37,878 nucleotides of DNA, from the NCBI RefSeq assembly GCF_000003815.2, contig NC_049979.1:5103135-5141012 (forward strand). Reading direction: 5' to 3'. The position numbers and the translations under genes were made by a program. Below the pieces are notes generated by a model that was given only the letters and a program-made list of their open reading frames with translations, was not told where the DNA came from and ran no database searches. Source of the DNA: Branchiostoma floridae. Taxonomy: Eukaryota; Chordata; Leptocardii; Amphioxiformes; Branchiostomatidae. Of this stretch, positions 31,001-33,350 are shown piece by piece (position 1 is the first letter of the stretch; the number at the start of each line of letters is the position of its first letter).

Positions 31001-31519
31001 CTCGAAATACCAGGTTAGTGCAGGTAAAATTGGAGCTGTGCAGGTATTTCTTATGTCTACCTTCACCTAACCTGCACTTGTCCATGTACTAGGTTTTATA
31101 CATAAATGTCATATGATGCAGGTGTATGTGAATTGTTATTAGCTGCATTGACTGTTACTACCTATTAGGTATAAAAGAAAACATAGCAATGGTTCCTAAA
31201 CAATGATCCATACTTCCTAAATTCAGAGTGGTGCAGGTAAAATTTGTCAGGTGCAGGTGTGCAGAAAAAAGTACATGTATTTTGAGCCCTGTTTTACATC
31301 AATATCTTAAACCAAAGGCTACTGTCCAGATCTCACCTGGTCAGCATAACCACTGTCCATGGCCTGATAGATCCCATTGTCGTCCTCCTTAAAGCCATCA
31401 TGTGACCAGTAGGACTGGTCGAAGCTGAACATCTTGGTGTTCCCTGTGGCAGGGTCTGTGATGACCGTTTGACTCCCATTCATGGACAGGATGCATTTGG
31501 AGTTGGCTGCCTTCTCTCT
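1020..31519 (-). CDS. KIF28: Whole gene model: KIF28-like kinesin-3 motor (spliced)
   Basis: This entry joins the exons listed individually: 20 confident (31519 to 7037) and a candidate 3' end in the duplicated block. Role from family knowledge: an ATP-driven, microtubule plus-end-directed motor with an FHA domain; relatives include C. elegans KLP-6 (cilia) and vertebrate KIF28. Visible order: motor core to about residue 345, coiled coil 346-415, FHA about 423-525, linker 526-666, WDP linker and beta-rich tail 667 onward. Switch and P-loop residues are intact, so the motor looks functional. The 5' end, promoter and start codon are not visible. KIF1- or KIF13-type identity is less likely but needs a tree. 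Confidence 0.85.
1204..1260 (-). CDS. Candidate kinesin exon 21, copy 1 (57 bases, phase-symmetric)
   Basis: The frame reads [18 protein letters not shown]. The acceptor is a GAGCAG and the donor is GG|GTAAGG. The start phase fits exon 20 exactly: AG plus A makes Arg, giving an ADSQGR-TCEV joint, a plausible beta-strand continuation of the C2-like region. The copies differ at one base of 57, a synonymous glycine change (GGT here, GGC in copy 2). In copy 1 that T also creates a strong internal donor, CAGG|GTAAGA. Because the length is a multiple of three and both ends share a phase, the two copies could be spliced in series without a frameshift. Confidence 0.55.
1367..1529. mobile_element. TA-flanked MITE with CG-rich TTCGCGG motifs, copy A
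   Basis: The ends are CTGTAAATGCA and TGCATTTACAG, flanked by TA on both sides. The interior carries repeated TTCGCGG/CCGCGAA blocks in inverted arrangement. The same family occurs at 4047-4257 and 15374-15556. A TA target with short terminal inverted repeats suggests a non-autonomous Tc1/mariner-type element; no transposase is present. This copy has lost part of its right arm relative to 4047-4257. Confidence 0.75.
1686..2026. mobile_element. GGCCTAGG-ended foldback element, truncated by the gap
   Basis: It starts AAGGCCTGGGGAAAAATG and continues into the TGTTGTGTTTC block and TCGGTAGGTA motif. It matches the reverse complement of the right end of the more complete element at 34474-34862. 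The sequence breaks at the assembly gap exactly inside the right-arm GGTAGGTAGGG motif. Confidence 0.6.
2027..2126. other. Assembly gap (100 N)
   Basis: Exactly 100 Ns, the conventional placeholder for a gap of unknown size. It sits inside a repeat, in the spacer between the two copies of the 2.67-kb duplication, so the local order and copy number are not secure. Confidence 0.99.
2127..2669. other. Spacer between duplication copies, no feature recognised
   Basis: AT-rich sequence with no convincing ORF, exon or terminal inverted repeat. Short open frames here lack splice signals and similarity to known families. Confidence 0.6.
2959..3507 (-). pseudogene. Unrecognised ORF remnant, copy 2 (one frameshift, different place)
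   Basis: From the ATG at 3507 the frame stays open through the WVEI point that is broken in copy 1, as far as MNRAQLM. A one-base insertion near 3338 then terminates it at 3332. The other frame resumes with AVARTL and RDINWEAL down to a stop at 2959. Family unknown; comments under 291-837 apply. Confidence 0.35.
3691..3751 (-). CDS. Candidate terminal exon, copy 2
   Basis: Equivalent of 1020-1080, with the same CCACAG acceptor and TGA stop at 3691-3693. Two positions change the protein (S to R, R to V). Since the copies diverge by replacements here but silently in the 57-base exon, this assignment is weaker. If this stop is used, copy 1 would not be translated. A minus-sense AATAAA lies at 3145-3150. 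Confidence 0.3.
3885..3941 (-). CDS. Candidate kinesin exon 21, copy 2
   Basis: Identical in protein to 1204-1260. It has a GAGCAG acceptor and GG|GTAAGG donor, and it is the nearer of the two copies to exon 20 (7037-7165). It lacks the internal cryptic donor found in copy 1. It is the likelier functional exon if the duplication is real. Confidence 0.55.
4047..4257. mobile_element. TA-flanked MITE with TTCGCGG motifs, copy B (fuller copy)
   Basis: Same family as 1367-1529, with ends CTGTAGATGCA and TGCATTTACAG. It retains the internal inverted arm missing from copy 1. The left TA flank has mutated to AA. Confidence 0.75.
4327..4684. mobile_element. GGCCTAGG-ended foldback element, copy 2
   Basis: Contains the CAGTCCTAAAAAAATTAGG and GTCTAGGGTAGGTAGGG blocks and ends in a decayed right arm (TTTTTTTCCTTGACCT). 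The left terminus has been deleted. It matches 34474-34862 in inverse orientation. Confidence 0.6.
5228..5260 (-). ncRNA. Hammerhead-ribozyme-like motif
   Basis: On the minus strand a CTGACGA box (5249-5255) and a GAAACGTC box (5233-5240) are separated by AGGATACC, a mini stem GG/CC. The flanks GTCA and TGAC can form a 4-bp stem I. ACGT after GAA is self-complementary, as needed for a stem III formed between two molecules. One extra A sits between the CTGACGA box and stem II, which is not canonical. The downstream sequence CAGTTGCTTGAGTAACT recurs at 26015-26045, 36025-36045 and 22785-22797, marking a repeat family. Confidence 0.4.
5560..5765 (+). mobile_element. LINE-like 3' tail
   Basis: The sequence AAAGCGGCTTGCAGGCTGA followed by AATAAACAAAGCTTCAAAC closely matches 14637-14695 and more loosely 14218-14278. 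All three are on the plus strand and end in an AATAAA-containing A/C-rich tail. This fits 5'-truncated non-LTR retrotransposon insertions, possibly CR1/L2-like. No reverse-transcriptase frame is left here. Confidence 0.5.
6110..7036. repeat. Modular tandem array abutting kinesin exon 20
   Basis: Units of about 160-190 bases. All share a module with TTTCTTCGTAAATCAAAGAA and GGTAAGTCTTTAACGTTACT. Units starting near 6112, 6299, 6484 and 6665 alternate it with module A (GGTGGCCCTCTGGTGGAAAA). Units starting near 6818 and 6982 alternate it with module B (ACATCGGTGCTAAGAAGCC). Module B carries the 3' end and donor site of exon 20, and its last unit is the exon itself. The array therefore grew from the exon-intron boundary outward. 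Confidence 0.9.
6874..6908 (-). pseudogene. Duplicated tail of exon 20 with a decoy 5' splice site
   Basis: About 35 bases identical, but for one base, to the last part of exon 20 (the [11 protein letters not shown] coding end) plus its GCAG|GTCAG donor, 163 bases downstream of the real one. It lacks an acceptor and the upstream exon body. It could act as an alternative or decoy donor; its codons remain open. Confidence 0.7.
7037..7165 (-). CDS. KIF28: Kinesin exon 20: post-linker beta-rich region
   Basis: Visible residues 683-724, plus split codons on both sides. It starts [20 protein letters not shown] and ends ISPADSQG. The acceptor is CCTCCCCCAG and the donor is GGCAG|GTCAGG. It joins exon 19 through a split serine (AG+T), giving FLGS-AHIW. 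Family knowledge: kinesin-3 tails have a WDP/FLG linker followed by a beta-rich segment of this kind; I infer membrane or cargo binding only by analogy. It is the last exon I would call with confidence. The repeat array begins immediately at its donor. Confidence 0.9.
7257..7553. mobile_element. MITE with CAGGGTTGGACAAG ends
   Basis: Terminal inverted repeats CAGGGTTGGACAAG and CTTGTCCAACCCTG bound about 297 bases, with internal inverted ACTTGCCC/CTTGCCCT blocks. I could not see a clean target duplication, so the superfamily is open. It lies in the intron between exons 19 and 20. Confidence 0.65.
8573..8619 (-). CDS. KIF28: Kinesin exon 19: WDP linker motif
   Basis: A 47-base micro-exon, visible residues 667-681: [15 protein letters not shown]. 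The acceptor is GATTACAG and the donor is GGAAG|GTAAGT. The PFWDP-ED-F-G motif is a known signature between the FHA/linker region and tail of KIF1-type and KIF28 kinesins. It fits phase 0 from exon 18 (LDVEQ-ANDPFW), across a 6.1-kb intron. Confidence 0.93.
9400..10160. promoter_or_regulatory. Possible conserved non-coding element (candidate enhancer)
   Basis: A stretch of unusually balanced composition in an AT-rich intron, without transposon ends or tandem repeats. It has an exact octamer ATGCAAAT (9643-9650, the POU-factor consensus) and a CACTTAAG Nkx2-type site near 9471. No assayable evidence is available from one sequence; the call is inference from texture and motifs. Confidence 0.25.
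10162..10434. repeat. Two-unit tandem repeat, about 143 bp
   Basis: Both units contain TTTATGTCTYAGTAAAACA, CAAACTGCAGGGTGTA, ACAAGACAGTTTGAATAAA and TATCTGGAG in that order. Spacing differs by small indels. Intronic, no coding role seen. Confidence 0.85.
11470..11778. mobile_element. hAT-like MITE (CAGGGTTCTAGC ends)
   Basis: Ends CAGGGTTCTAGCCAGC and GGCTAGCTAGAACACTG bound 309 bases. Flanks TACTGTCC and CACTGTCC match at 7 of 8 positions, consistent with an 8-bp target duplication of the hAT superfamily. A related copy starts at 20707. No transposase is encoded. Confidence 0.7.
11860..13080. promoter_or_regulatory. Two possible conserved non-coding blocks
   Basis: 11860-12290 and 12690-13080 have high complexity and no repeat signature. 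They include homeodomain-type ATTAATG and TTCATTAAT-like cores and CATTGATT motifs (12945-12980). The 350 bases between them are AT-rich with nothing recognised. Called only on texture; comparison with other amphioxus species would decide. Confidence 0.2.
14090..14280 (+). mobile_element. LINE-like 3' tail
   Basis: AAAAGCGGCCCTAAAGGCCG followed by AAAATAAAGGCACAAACAAA is a hairpin plus A-rich tail related to 5560-5765 and 14390-14695. It is a 5'-truncated non-LTR insertion opposite in direction to the kinesin gene. Confidence 0.4.
14390..14695 (+). mobile_element. LINE-like 3' tail
   Basis: Ends with AAAAGCGGCCTGCGGGCTGA and TGAATAAACAAAGGTTCAAA, nearly the same as the tail at 5700-5760. The upstream T-rich sequence lacks a readable reverse-transcriptase frame. 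It ends about 70 bases before the donor-side end of exon 18. Confidence 0.5.
14766..14864 (-). CDS. KIF28: Kinesin exon 18: KIF28-type linker
   Basis: 99 bases, residues 634-666, starting [20 protein letters not shown] and ending EEGRLDVEQ. The acceptor is TTTGACAG, the donor is CAG|GTCAGT, and both ends are phase 0. The W-SKAKF-NRKFL-EE pattern is the conserved aromatic/basic segment after the long helical linker in this kinesin subgroup. It connects TNQ of exon 17 to ANDPFW of exon 19. Confidence 0.93.
14961..15161 (-). pseudogene. Non-LTR retrotransposon RT C-terminal remnant
   Basis: The minus-strand frame contains [14 protein letters not shown] followed by AGTIKNFFE. This is the SFFPR-WN-LP signature near the C-terminus of L2/CR1/Jockey-type LINE reverse transcriptases, usually followed by a hydrophobic FK/FE motif. 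Only about 60 residues remain, with a stop before any complete domain. It sits in the intron between exons 17 and 18, in the same direction as the gene. Confidence 0.55.
15374..15556. mobile_element. TA-flanked MITE with TTCGCGG motifs, copy C
   Basis: Ends CTGTAAATGCA and TGCATTTACAG are flanked by TA on both sides. Inverted CG-rich arms match 4047-4257. It lies 54 bases from the donor of exon 17. Confidence 0.8.
15611..15718 (-). CDS. KIF28: Kinesin exon 17: linker
   Basis: 108 bases, residues 598-633, starting [20 protein letters not shown] and ending [10 protein letters not shown]. The acceptor is CCCTCCAG and the donor is CCAG|GTATGT; phase 0 at both ends. The basic-acidic-hydrophobic alternation ([11 protein letters not shown]) suggests a beta strand. 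It continues exon 16 after DMNK. Confidence 0.92.
16300..16437 (-). CDS. KIF28: Kinesin exon 16: helical linker
   Basis: 138 bases, residues 552-597, starting [20 protein letters not shown] and ending [10 protein letters not shown]. The acceptor is TTTCACAG and the donor is AAG|GTGAGG; phase 0. The [20 protein letters not shown] part has the helix pattern found after the FHA domain in kinesin-3 proteins. Confidence 0.92.
16503..16706. repeat. Unclassified dispersed repeat with CA-rich tail and terminal hairpin
   Basis: A CACAAACAC-type low-complexity run (16628-16672) is followed by a small hairpin, ACCTCC...GGAGGT. The upstream GGTTCTAGAGTTATGGTGAC part resembles other marine-invertebrate dispersed repeats. 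Class not determined. Confidence 0.35.
16739..16867. mobile_element. Short foldback element with about 44-bp arms
   Basis: GTTTAACTGTAATATCCAAC is mirrored by GTTGGATATTACAGTCAAAC. The arms continue inward through GGACTCACCCAAATT and its complement, with about 42 of 44 pairs. The right arm is followed by sequence (AACACAGATGAACTTTCA) that recurs near 17435, suggesting a link to the hammerhead-like family. Confidence 0.75.
17342..17380 (+). ncRNA. Degenerate hammerhead-like motif
   Basis: CTGACGA is followed by a GTCG/CGAC hairpin and then AAAAATT where GAAAC would be expected. The downstream GGTGAG and TTGTGTGGA motifs match those after the copies near 21340 and 22175. Core mutations make activity unlikely. 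Confidence 0.25.
17497..17622 (-). CDS. KIF28: Kinesin exon 15: end of FHA domain
   Basis: 126 bases, residues 510-551, starting [20 protein letters not shown] and ending [19 protein letters not shown] is the classic last strand of the kinesin-3 FHA domain. The acceptor is ACATCGCAG and the donor is CAG|GTTTGT; phase 0. A tandem array starts a few bases upstream of the acceptor and contains copies of acceptor-like sequence. Confidence 0.94.
17628..17850. repeat. Three-unit tandem array (66-71 bp) of an acceptor region
   Basis: Units begin at 17637, 17703 and 17774 and carry GATAACACCAACTTTCTTAA and AACTGCCAAGTATAAC. A single degraded unit sits at 18169-18206. On the gene's strand each unit reads ATCTTTCTGTTATACTTGGC then AG. 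This closely parallels the real exon 15 acceptor (ATCTTTCTGTTACATCGCAG), so each is a decoy 3' splice site. Confidence 0.9.
18312..18481. mobile_element. TAATCTCC foldback MITE, copy 1
   Basis: Ends TAATCTCCAGGCAG and CTGCTTGGAGATTA-type arms extend inward through a GATAGTATCAAA inverted block. Flanks AATGTTCAG (18303-18311) and AATGTCCAG (18484-18492) are a 9-bp target duplication with one change and two extra A's. The right flank ends 7 bases before the exon 14 boundary at 18500. Confidence 0.85.
18500..18626 (-). CDS. KIF28: Kinesin exon 14: FHA domain core
   Basis: 127 bases, residues 468-509, starting [20 protein letters not shown] and ending VKTPLQHL. It has the FHA features H (CHVV), a turn with SNSGTEM, and VVINGQQI (the V-NG strand). 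The acceptor is CCCTACAG and the donor is CCTG|GTGAGT. It enters by completing glycine (GG+G) from exon 13 and leaves in phase 0 to DRLMLGSN. Confidence 0.94.
18672..19005. mobile_element. GGGGTGGCTACC-ended element with GGTCCAGGT repeats
   Basis: Starts TAGGGGTGGCTACCAG and carries ATTCAGGTTCAGGTACGG plus inverted GGACCTGAACC motifs. It ends in a block (AATCAGTCTAACATCAGGTC) shared with 27935-28077. It belongs to the same family as 26605-26910. Boundaries are approximate. Confidence 0.5.
19075..19138 (-). CDS. KIF28: Kinesin exon 13: FHA domain start
   Basis: 64 bases, residues 447-466, [20 protein letters not shown]. The acceptor is CCTCCACAG and the donor is CTTGG|GTAATT. Split glycine codons flank it on both sides. 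It gives the first FHA strands. The position where most FHA domains have Gly-Arg reads Gly-Asn (YLGN), so the usual phosphothreonine-contacting arginine appears to be absent. Confidence 0.93.
19216..19590. mobile_element. 375-bp MITE with 9-bp target duplication
   Basis: Ends CATCCTCCTAACGCCCGGTC and GGGGACCGTGCGTAGGAGGA (then TG) form long inverted repeats. They are flanked by perfect GTATGGAGC copies at 19207-19215 and 19591-19599. A 9-bp target suggests the Mutator superfamily. A second internal copy of the left end (CATCTTCCTACGCCCGATCC, near 19422) hints at a nested or rearranged element. It starts 77 bases upstream of exon 13. Confidence 0.85.
19599..19952. repeat. Degenerate direct repeats, AT-rich
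   Basis: AGGAATGCAAGACTA, CCATAG-CTACA, ATACACAATTTTT and TATTTGGTGATACAGTAA recur in the same order in two partial units separated by about 220 bases. No coding content. Confidence 0.7.
20060..20258. repeat. Two-unit tandem repeat, about 100 bp
   Basis: Both units hold ACATAAAAACTACATTTGAG, AGTTAAATTGTT and AGATTACCAGGCTTAAC. Located between exons 12 and 13. Confidence 0.85.
20347..20437 (-). CDS. KIF28: Kinesin exon 12: pre-FHA segment
   Basis: 91 bases, residues 416-445, starting [20 protein letters not shown] and ending [19 protein letters not shown] is the invariant segment before the FHA domain in kinesin-3 motors. The acceptor is TCCCCAG and the donor is CCAG|GTAAAT. It leaves in phase 1, completed by GA of exon 13 to glycine. 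Confidence 0.95.
20616..20706. repeat. Direct repeat flanking the MITE, left copy
   Basis: Shares CGATCAGAGACAGAAGGCAG, AGCCATTTCAAGCTGGATAT and AACACATTAGGCTAC with 20998-21086. Too long to be a target duplication, so it is a local duplication around the insertion. Confidence 0.85.
20707..20995. mobile_element. hAT-like MITE (CAGGGTTCTAGC end), right end decayed
   Basis: Starts CAGGGTTCTAGCCAGCATCC and follows 11470-11778 through TTGCTGCT, AACCAAGC-GAGTCTAC-GGCAAAATTT and ATTTTCATTCAAAATCC. The right terminus is altered. A 90-bp duplication flanks it (20616-20706 and 20998-21086). Confidence 0.65.
20998..21086. repeat. Direct repeat flanking the MITE, right copy
   Basis: Right partner of 20616-20706, with a handful of mismatches. 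This copy continues into sequence (GTTAAGACTATACCC) where the left copy meets the MITE end. Confidence 0.85.
21175..21360. mobile_element. Inverted-repeat element with hammerhead-like arms
   Basis: A left arm (21205-21265) and right arm (21280-21347) are inverted copies containing AACTCCAGTTAGAAGCTCTG. The right arm on plus reads CTGAGGA, an A, a GATGT/ACATC stem with CTGACAA loop, then GAAACGTC (to about 21337). The left arm in minus sense has the same core with AAAAC instead of GAAAC. Stem I pairing is only about 2 bp. Confidence 0.45.
21631..21667 (-). CDS. KIF28: Kinesin exon 11: coiled-coil end
   Basis: A 37-base micro-exon, residues 404-415, [12 protein letters not shown], with the first base completing arginine from exon 10. 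The acceptor is CACTTCAG and the donor is CAG|GTATTG. It extends the charged helix of exons 9 and 10 to [11 protein letters not shown]. Phase evidence is the main support for such a short exon. Confidence 0.88.
21960..22212. mobile_element. Inverted-repeat element with degenerate hammerhead-like arms
   Basis: Outer arms AGAGTC/GACTCT with ACACAACCATTGCTTTT and its complement enclose CTGCAGTACA-type inner arms. The left arm in minus sense reads CTGAAGA, a GGTGAC...GTCACC stem, then AAAACATT. The right arm has CTGAAGT and CCGAAAAATT. Neither arm has an intact GAAACGTC. Confidence 0.5.
22259..22340 (-). CDS. KIF28: Kinesin exon 10: coiled coil
   Basis: 82 bases, residues 377-402, starting [20 protein letters not shown] and ending KKLEEA. 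Heptad-like spacing of L, V, M and I with charged flanks fits the kinesin-3 neck coiled coil. The acceptor is TTATCACAG and the donor is GCAAG|GTGACT. It enters by completing Glu (G+AA) and exits with a split arginine. Confidence 0.93.
22600..22800. mobile_element. Inverted-repeat element carrying the best hammerhead-like core
   Basis: Outer arms GTTACTCCAGCAACTGG and GTTGCTGGAGTAACC enclose inner arms containing GATAGCCATCCGGC and GCCGGATGGCTATC. The left arm is degenerate (CTGGCAA in minus sense). The family markers match 5189-5265 and 26013-26080. Confidence 0.6.
22721..22765 (+). ncRNA. Hammerhead-ribozyme-like motif, canonical CTGATGA box
   Basis: CTGATGA is at 22726-22732. Stem II is AGA/TCT plus GCC/GGC with a GGAT loop and small bulges. 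GAAACGTC is at 22753-22760. Flanks GTCA and TGAC give a 4-bp stem I, and the cleavage-type GUC is in place. Stem III would have to be an intermolecular ACGU duplex. One extra A precedes stem II. Family context: type I hammerheads occur in Penelope-like retroelements and their derivatives; assignment here is inference. Confidence 0.45.
22850..23155. repeat. Probable SINE/LINE-derived dispersed repeat
   Basis: Contains GGGAAAGGCACTTTACAC, CTCGGATAGGATGTTAAATG, GAGGTCCCATGTTTGGGGAG and GCACGTTAAAGAACCCCCAC, a combination I recognise as a common dispersed repeat in marine invertebrate genomes. A related ACGTAAAAGAACCTGCCA occurs at 24140-24157. It ends at the donor region of exon 9. Confidence 0.5.
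23160..23296 (-). CDS. KIF28: Kinesin exon 9: motor helix 6, neck and coiled-coil start
   Basis: 137 bases, residues 331-375, starting [20 protein letters not shown] and ending [22 protein letters not shown] is the conserved end of the kinesin motor (helix 6 and neck linker). [17 protein letters not shown] starts the coiled coil. The acceptor is ATTTGTAG and the donor is GAAG|GTAGGT. Split Arg enters and split Glu leaves. Confidence 0.96.
23611..23691 (-). pseudogene. tRNA-Leu(UAG)-like pseudogene or SINE head
   Basis: The minus strand starts GTCAGCATGGCCGAGC, typical of a type II leucine tRNA. It has an anticodon loop TTTAGAT (anticodon TAG), a long variable region, and a T arm GTGGG-TTTGAAC-CCCAC. 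The anticodon stem has one mismatch, the T loop has T for C at position 56, and the 3' acceptor strand (CTACAAC) pairs with the 5' strand only at the first two positions. Internal A and B box regions remain, so it could be a tRNA-derived SINE head. It lies in the intron between exons 8 and 9. Confidence 0.65.
23865..23932 (-). CDS. KIF28: Kinesin exon 8: motor core, LSPAD region
   Basis: 68 bases, residues 308-329: [20 protein letters not shown] then AD. This is the universally conserved kinesin [19 protein letters not shown] motif (strand beta 8 into helix 6). The acceptor is AATTTGCAG and the donor is GATAG|GTAAGT. Confidence 0.97.
24120..24420. repeat. Probable dispersed retroposon fragment
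   Basis: Contains GTAAAAGAACCTGCCATACT and a GTCAGTTAGTTGAGC segment, and ends in TAATAAAGTCTCAAAGTCTC, a tail typical of small non-LTR derivatives. Orientation and family are uncertain. Confidence 0.4.
24482..24593 (-). CDS. KIF28: Kinesin exon 7: L12 and switch II helix
   Basis: 112 bases, residues 271-307, starting [20 protein letters not shown] and ending [29 protein letters not shown] is the canonical microtubule-binding L12/alpha 5 region. Only three lysines (GKKKV) precede PYR, compared with the long lysine run of KIF1A's K-loop. Acceptor TTTTCAG, donor ATG|GTAAGT, phase 0 exit. Confidence 0.97.
25207..25370 (-). CDS. KIF28: Kinesin exon 6: switch II
   Basis: 164 bases, residues 216-269, starting [20 protein letters not shown] and ending STLGNVI. 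It contains DLAGSE at residues 235-240 (switch II, nucleotide hydrolysis sensing) and the RLKEG--IN-SL-TLG helix. The acceptor is ATATCCAG and the donor is ATCAG|GTCAGC. The split serine joins exon 7 to give NVIS-ALAD. Confidence 0.98.
25715..25766. mobile_element. Fragment of CAGGGCTCGAAAT-ended element
   Basis: GTGTGCACAGCTCCAGTATT followed by TTGAGCCCTG matches one terminus of the elements at 30996-31291 and 37394-37708. The other end is absent. Confidence 0.5.
26010..26110 (-). ncRNA. Degenerate hammerhead-like motif and family arm
   Basis: In minus sense, CTGACAA, an AAACA/TGTTT stem, GAAACGTC and TGACC occur in order, followed by the CAGTTGCTTTAGTAACTGC family end. The G of the CTGANGA box is mutated to A, so catalysis is unlikely. 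Confidence 0.3.
26254..26420. mobile_element. TAATCTCC foldback MITE, copy 2, inserted at a splice donor
   Basis: Ends TAATCTCCAAACAGATCC and GGATCTACTTGGAGATTA with inverted ATAGTACCAAA/TTTGATACTATC inner arms. The target duplication GTCCCACC (26246-26253 and 26421-26428) is, on the gene strand, the last exon base plus the donor GTGGGAC of exon 5. The element begins eight bases after the exon end. Confidence 0.9.
26428..26562 (-). CDS. KIF28: Kinesin exon 5: switch I
   Basis: 135 bases, residues 171-215, starting [20 protein letters not shown] and ending ITIRFKQ. It contains [10 protein letters not shown] at residues 197-206, the full switch I N--SSRSH motif. The acceptor is TTGTTGCAG and the donor is CAG|GTGGGA; phase 0 at both ends. 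The donor is shared with the MITE target duplication described above. Confidence 0.97.
26605..26910. mobile_element. TAGGGATGGATACC-ended element with GGTCCAGGT repeats
   Basis: Begins TAGGGATGGATACCGGTACA, followed by TCAGGTCCAGGTCC and inverted GGACCTGGACCTGA. It then shares a CAATGGTCCATTTTA-type block with 18672-19005. The right terminus is unclear. Confidence 0.5.
26983..27066 (-). CDS. KIF28: Kinesin exon 4: VRDLL segment
   Basis: 84 bases, residues 143-170, starting [20 protein letters not shown] and ending [13 protein letters not shown] and GFYVE-L are standard kinesin motor motifs (after beta 5, leading to beta 5b). The acceptor is TTTCCATAG and the donor is AAG|GTAAGT; phase 0. Confidence 0.97.
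27355..27390 (-). CDS. KIF28: Kinesin exon 3: EIYNE micro-exon
   Basis: 36 bases, residues 131-142, [12 protein letters not shown]. This is the invariant EIYNE strand preceding VRDLL. The acceptor is TTTCTACAG and the donor is AAG|GTAAGA; phase 0. It fits between QYQ of exon 2 and VRDLL of exon 4. Confidence 0.96.
27935..28077. mobile_element. 143-bp hAT-like MITE with perfect 8-bp target duplication
   Basis: Ends TAGGGCTGGGTTA and TACCCAGCCCTA are flanked by perfect ATAGTCAC at 27927-27934 and 28078-28085. The interior TAATCGGTCCAACATCCGGT block is shared with 18672-19005, linking these as one family. An 8-bp duplication points to hAT. Confidence 0.85.
29911..30035. mobile_element. Foldback element with T-rich ends
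   Basis: GTTTTTTTAGTCATTTTTAT, GGGCTTTC and CATGTTTCTTGAGG are mirrored by CCTCAAGAAACATG, GAAAGCCC and ATAAAAACAACTAAAA. The spacer is only about 25 bases, so it could form a long hairpin. Confidence 0.75.
30480..30686 (-). CDS. KIF28: Kinesin exon 2: P-loop
   Basis: 207 bases, residues 62-130, starting [20 protein letters not shown] and ending DKERQYQ. It contains [14 protein letters not shown], with the ATP-binding P-loop GQTGAGKS at residues 88-95. The following [18 protein letters not shown] is closer to KIF28 than to KIF1A or KIF13 in my recollection and is the main ground for the subfamily call. The acceptor is TTTTGTAG and the donor is CAA|GTAAGA; phase 0. Confidence 0.98.
30996..31291. 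mobile_element. CAGGGCTCGAAAT-ended element, 5-bp target duplication
   Basis: Starts CAGGGCTCGAAATACCAG and ends TTTTGAGCCCTG, flanked by TTTTA on both sides (30991-30995, 31292-31296). Inside, GTGCAGGTAAAATTGGAGCT is repeated in degenerate form on the right. Same family as 37394-37708. Superfamily not determined; no transposase. Confidence 0.8.
31337..31519 (-). CDS. KIF28: Kinesin exon 1 in window: N-terminal motor
   Basis: 183 bases, residues 1-61 of the visible protein, starting [20 protein letters not shown], with [12 protein letters not shown] in the middle and AMDSGYADQ at the end. FDQSYWSH is the kinesin-3 form of the FD---- motif before the P-loop helix. The acceptor is TTTGCTTTCAG and the donor is CAG|GTGAGA; phase 0. 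A kinesin would have about 15 further residues (the VRVRPF strand) upstream; the acceptor shows that they lie in another exon. Confidence 0.96.
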
Positions 31520-32280
31520 CTGAAAGCAAACAGACTTTGGTTAGTAGGCTGTTCCTCCTGCTTTAAATAAATATGAACAGTTTGGGTTTGCTGGTGACAG
31601 CACATTTTTCAGGAATACAGAAGACAATCCAATTGAAGTATTGTAGTAAAATGATTAATAGGCTACTGAGGAAAACATAACAAAAGTCTACTTAAATTCA
31701 TTGGTATATCACTAATCAACTAGGGGAATACACATTTTTTTTGCTGTTATGTTATTCTTATTTTTATTTCTTCCTCTGTAGGTAGCCAGTCAGGGCTTAG
31801 GTAAGACATTAACTGCAAATATGAGCAAATATTTTGTTCTCACACATAAAACTATAGGGCGAGCCTACTGCATGGTATTGTTGTGTGCAAGTAACGGGTA
31901 GCTTGACAAAAGACTACGGGGAAAACATTTTGCATTTTTGCAAAAATGTAGCCTTTCTAGTTAATAACAATAATATCATGGTATTCAAAACACCACTTAA
32001 GGAAATATGATTATGAGTCTAATCTATGACAGGAATGTAAAATAAAAGACTTCCTCACAAGCTTTCCTGGTTACCGTAGGAATGAACAGCTGTTTAACCG
32101 ACAGGTATTCGTTGACTTATCATCTCCATCAATATCACTCCGCAAGCATATCCAAACTTTTCACCTGGCCAAAGTGTTCACCTGGCATATTTAGACCATC
32201 CTGACCCACAGTAATAAACAATATAGCTAGACATGAAAGATTCACTACATAGGTGTAGCCACAGGACATTGGGGCCAGGC

Positions 32281-32532
32281 TAATCTCCAAGCAGATCTTG
32301 CGGTGGCATAAGATAGCATCATAAGCTGGGGAAGGAGTTTAGCTGGCAGAGGAGTTTTATTAATCTCCAAGCAGATCTTGCGGTGGCATAAGACAGTATC
32401 ATAAACTGGGGAAGGACTTTAGCTGTCAGAAGCTTCGCTGTATAATAAAACTCCTCTGCCAGATAAACTCCTTCCCCAGCTTATGATATTATCTTATGCC
32501 ACCACAAGATCTGCTTGGACAGTTGGAGATTA
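32281..32532. mobile_element. TAATCTCC foldback MITE, copy 3, with duplicated left arm
   Basis: TAATCTCCAAGCAGATCTTG occurs twice (32281 and 32371 or so), while one right arm (CAAGATCTGCTTGG, then GGAGATTA) closes the element. The 9-bp duplication GGGCCAGGC is perfect (32272-32280, 32533-32541). Internal duplication of the left half is the simplest reading. Confidence 0.85.
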
Positions 32533-32849
32533 GGGCCAGGCAGTGTTAAGTTCACAATGCAGAATTACTACTAGTACTGACTGGTACAGCATATATCAAT
32601 CAATAATAGTCTGGATGTCACTCCAGAACAATGAGGTACTTTCTCCATGTCCTACTTCTGAATCATCCCTACTGAGCACCATTCTAGTTCTCAGCACCGG
32701 AAGCACGGATATTTTTTTAGGACAATTCAGAATTGTTCTTAAGGGGTTTCTTGGAAACTGTTTTTACGAAATTTCCTCCATATGGCTTTCTCGGCTTTTC
32801 TTTTCCTTGGGTGAGGTCCTAGCAAACCCTGACAATACAACAGGGCTGT

Positions 32850-33350
32850 ACAGATAACAGTCATGGGCTGTCTTGATCTAAGGAAGGTTGATGTTACGAT
32901 GGCTGCCAGTTTGCATGAAAGGCTCACTCCATTAAGGTCAATCTATGTGGTGTAGCAGTTTGCACACAACCGAGCAGGCCAAAGCCTTTTGATTAAAATG
33001 TCTCTGACTCCATGGAGCAAGAATGTCATTGGGGTAAATTAGCAGGCATGATTTTAACATTTATTACGAGACTTTTTATAACGCTGAGACATTAAACATC
33101 ACAATCGCTGTAAATAATTACATGTGTCTACCACCCATGCACTCTGTCCACAAAGTTTTACAGTTTACCTTGCAAACAAAGTGGGAATACATGAATAAGA
33201 AATACTTTGCTTTGACTTCAATGTTATCGTGAATTTACTGGACTTGAGATAAATTGGGTGTAACTGCAAATAAATGTTGCACCCATTATGAACGTCTGGA
33301 CTTTATAGGGGCAGATCTAAATGCTGCAGACACCAGTACGACCCACACAA
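32850..33350. promoter_or_regulatory. Possible conserved non-coding element
   Basis: High-complexity sequence without repeat ends, with TTTATTAC (Cdx/posterior Hox type), TGTAAATAATTA (Fox plus homeodomain type) and AAATTAGCAGG motifs. Its position upstream of the first visible exon would suit a regulatory role, but this is texture-based inference only. Confidence 0.2.
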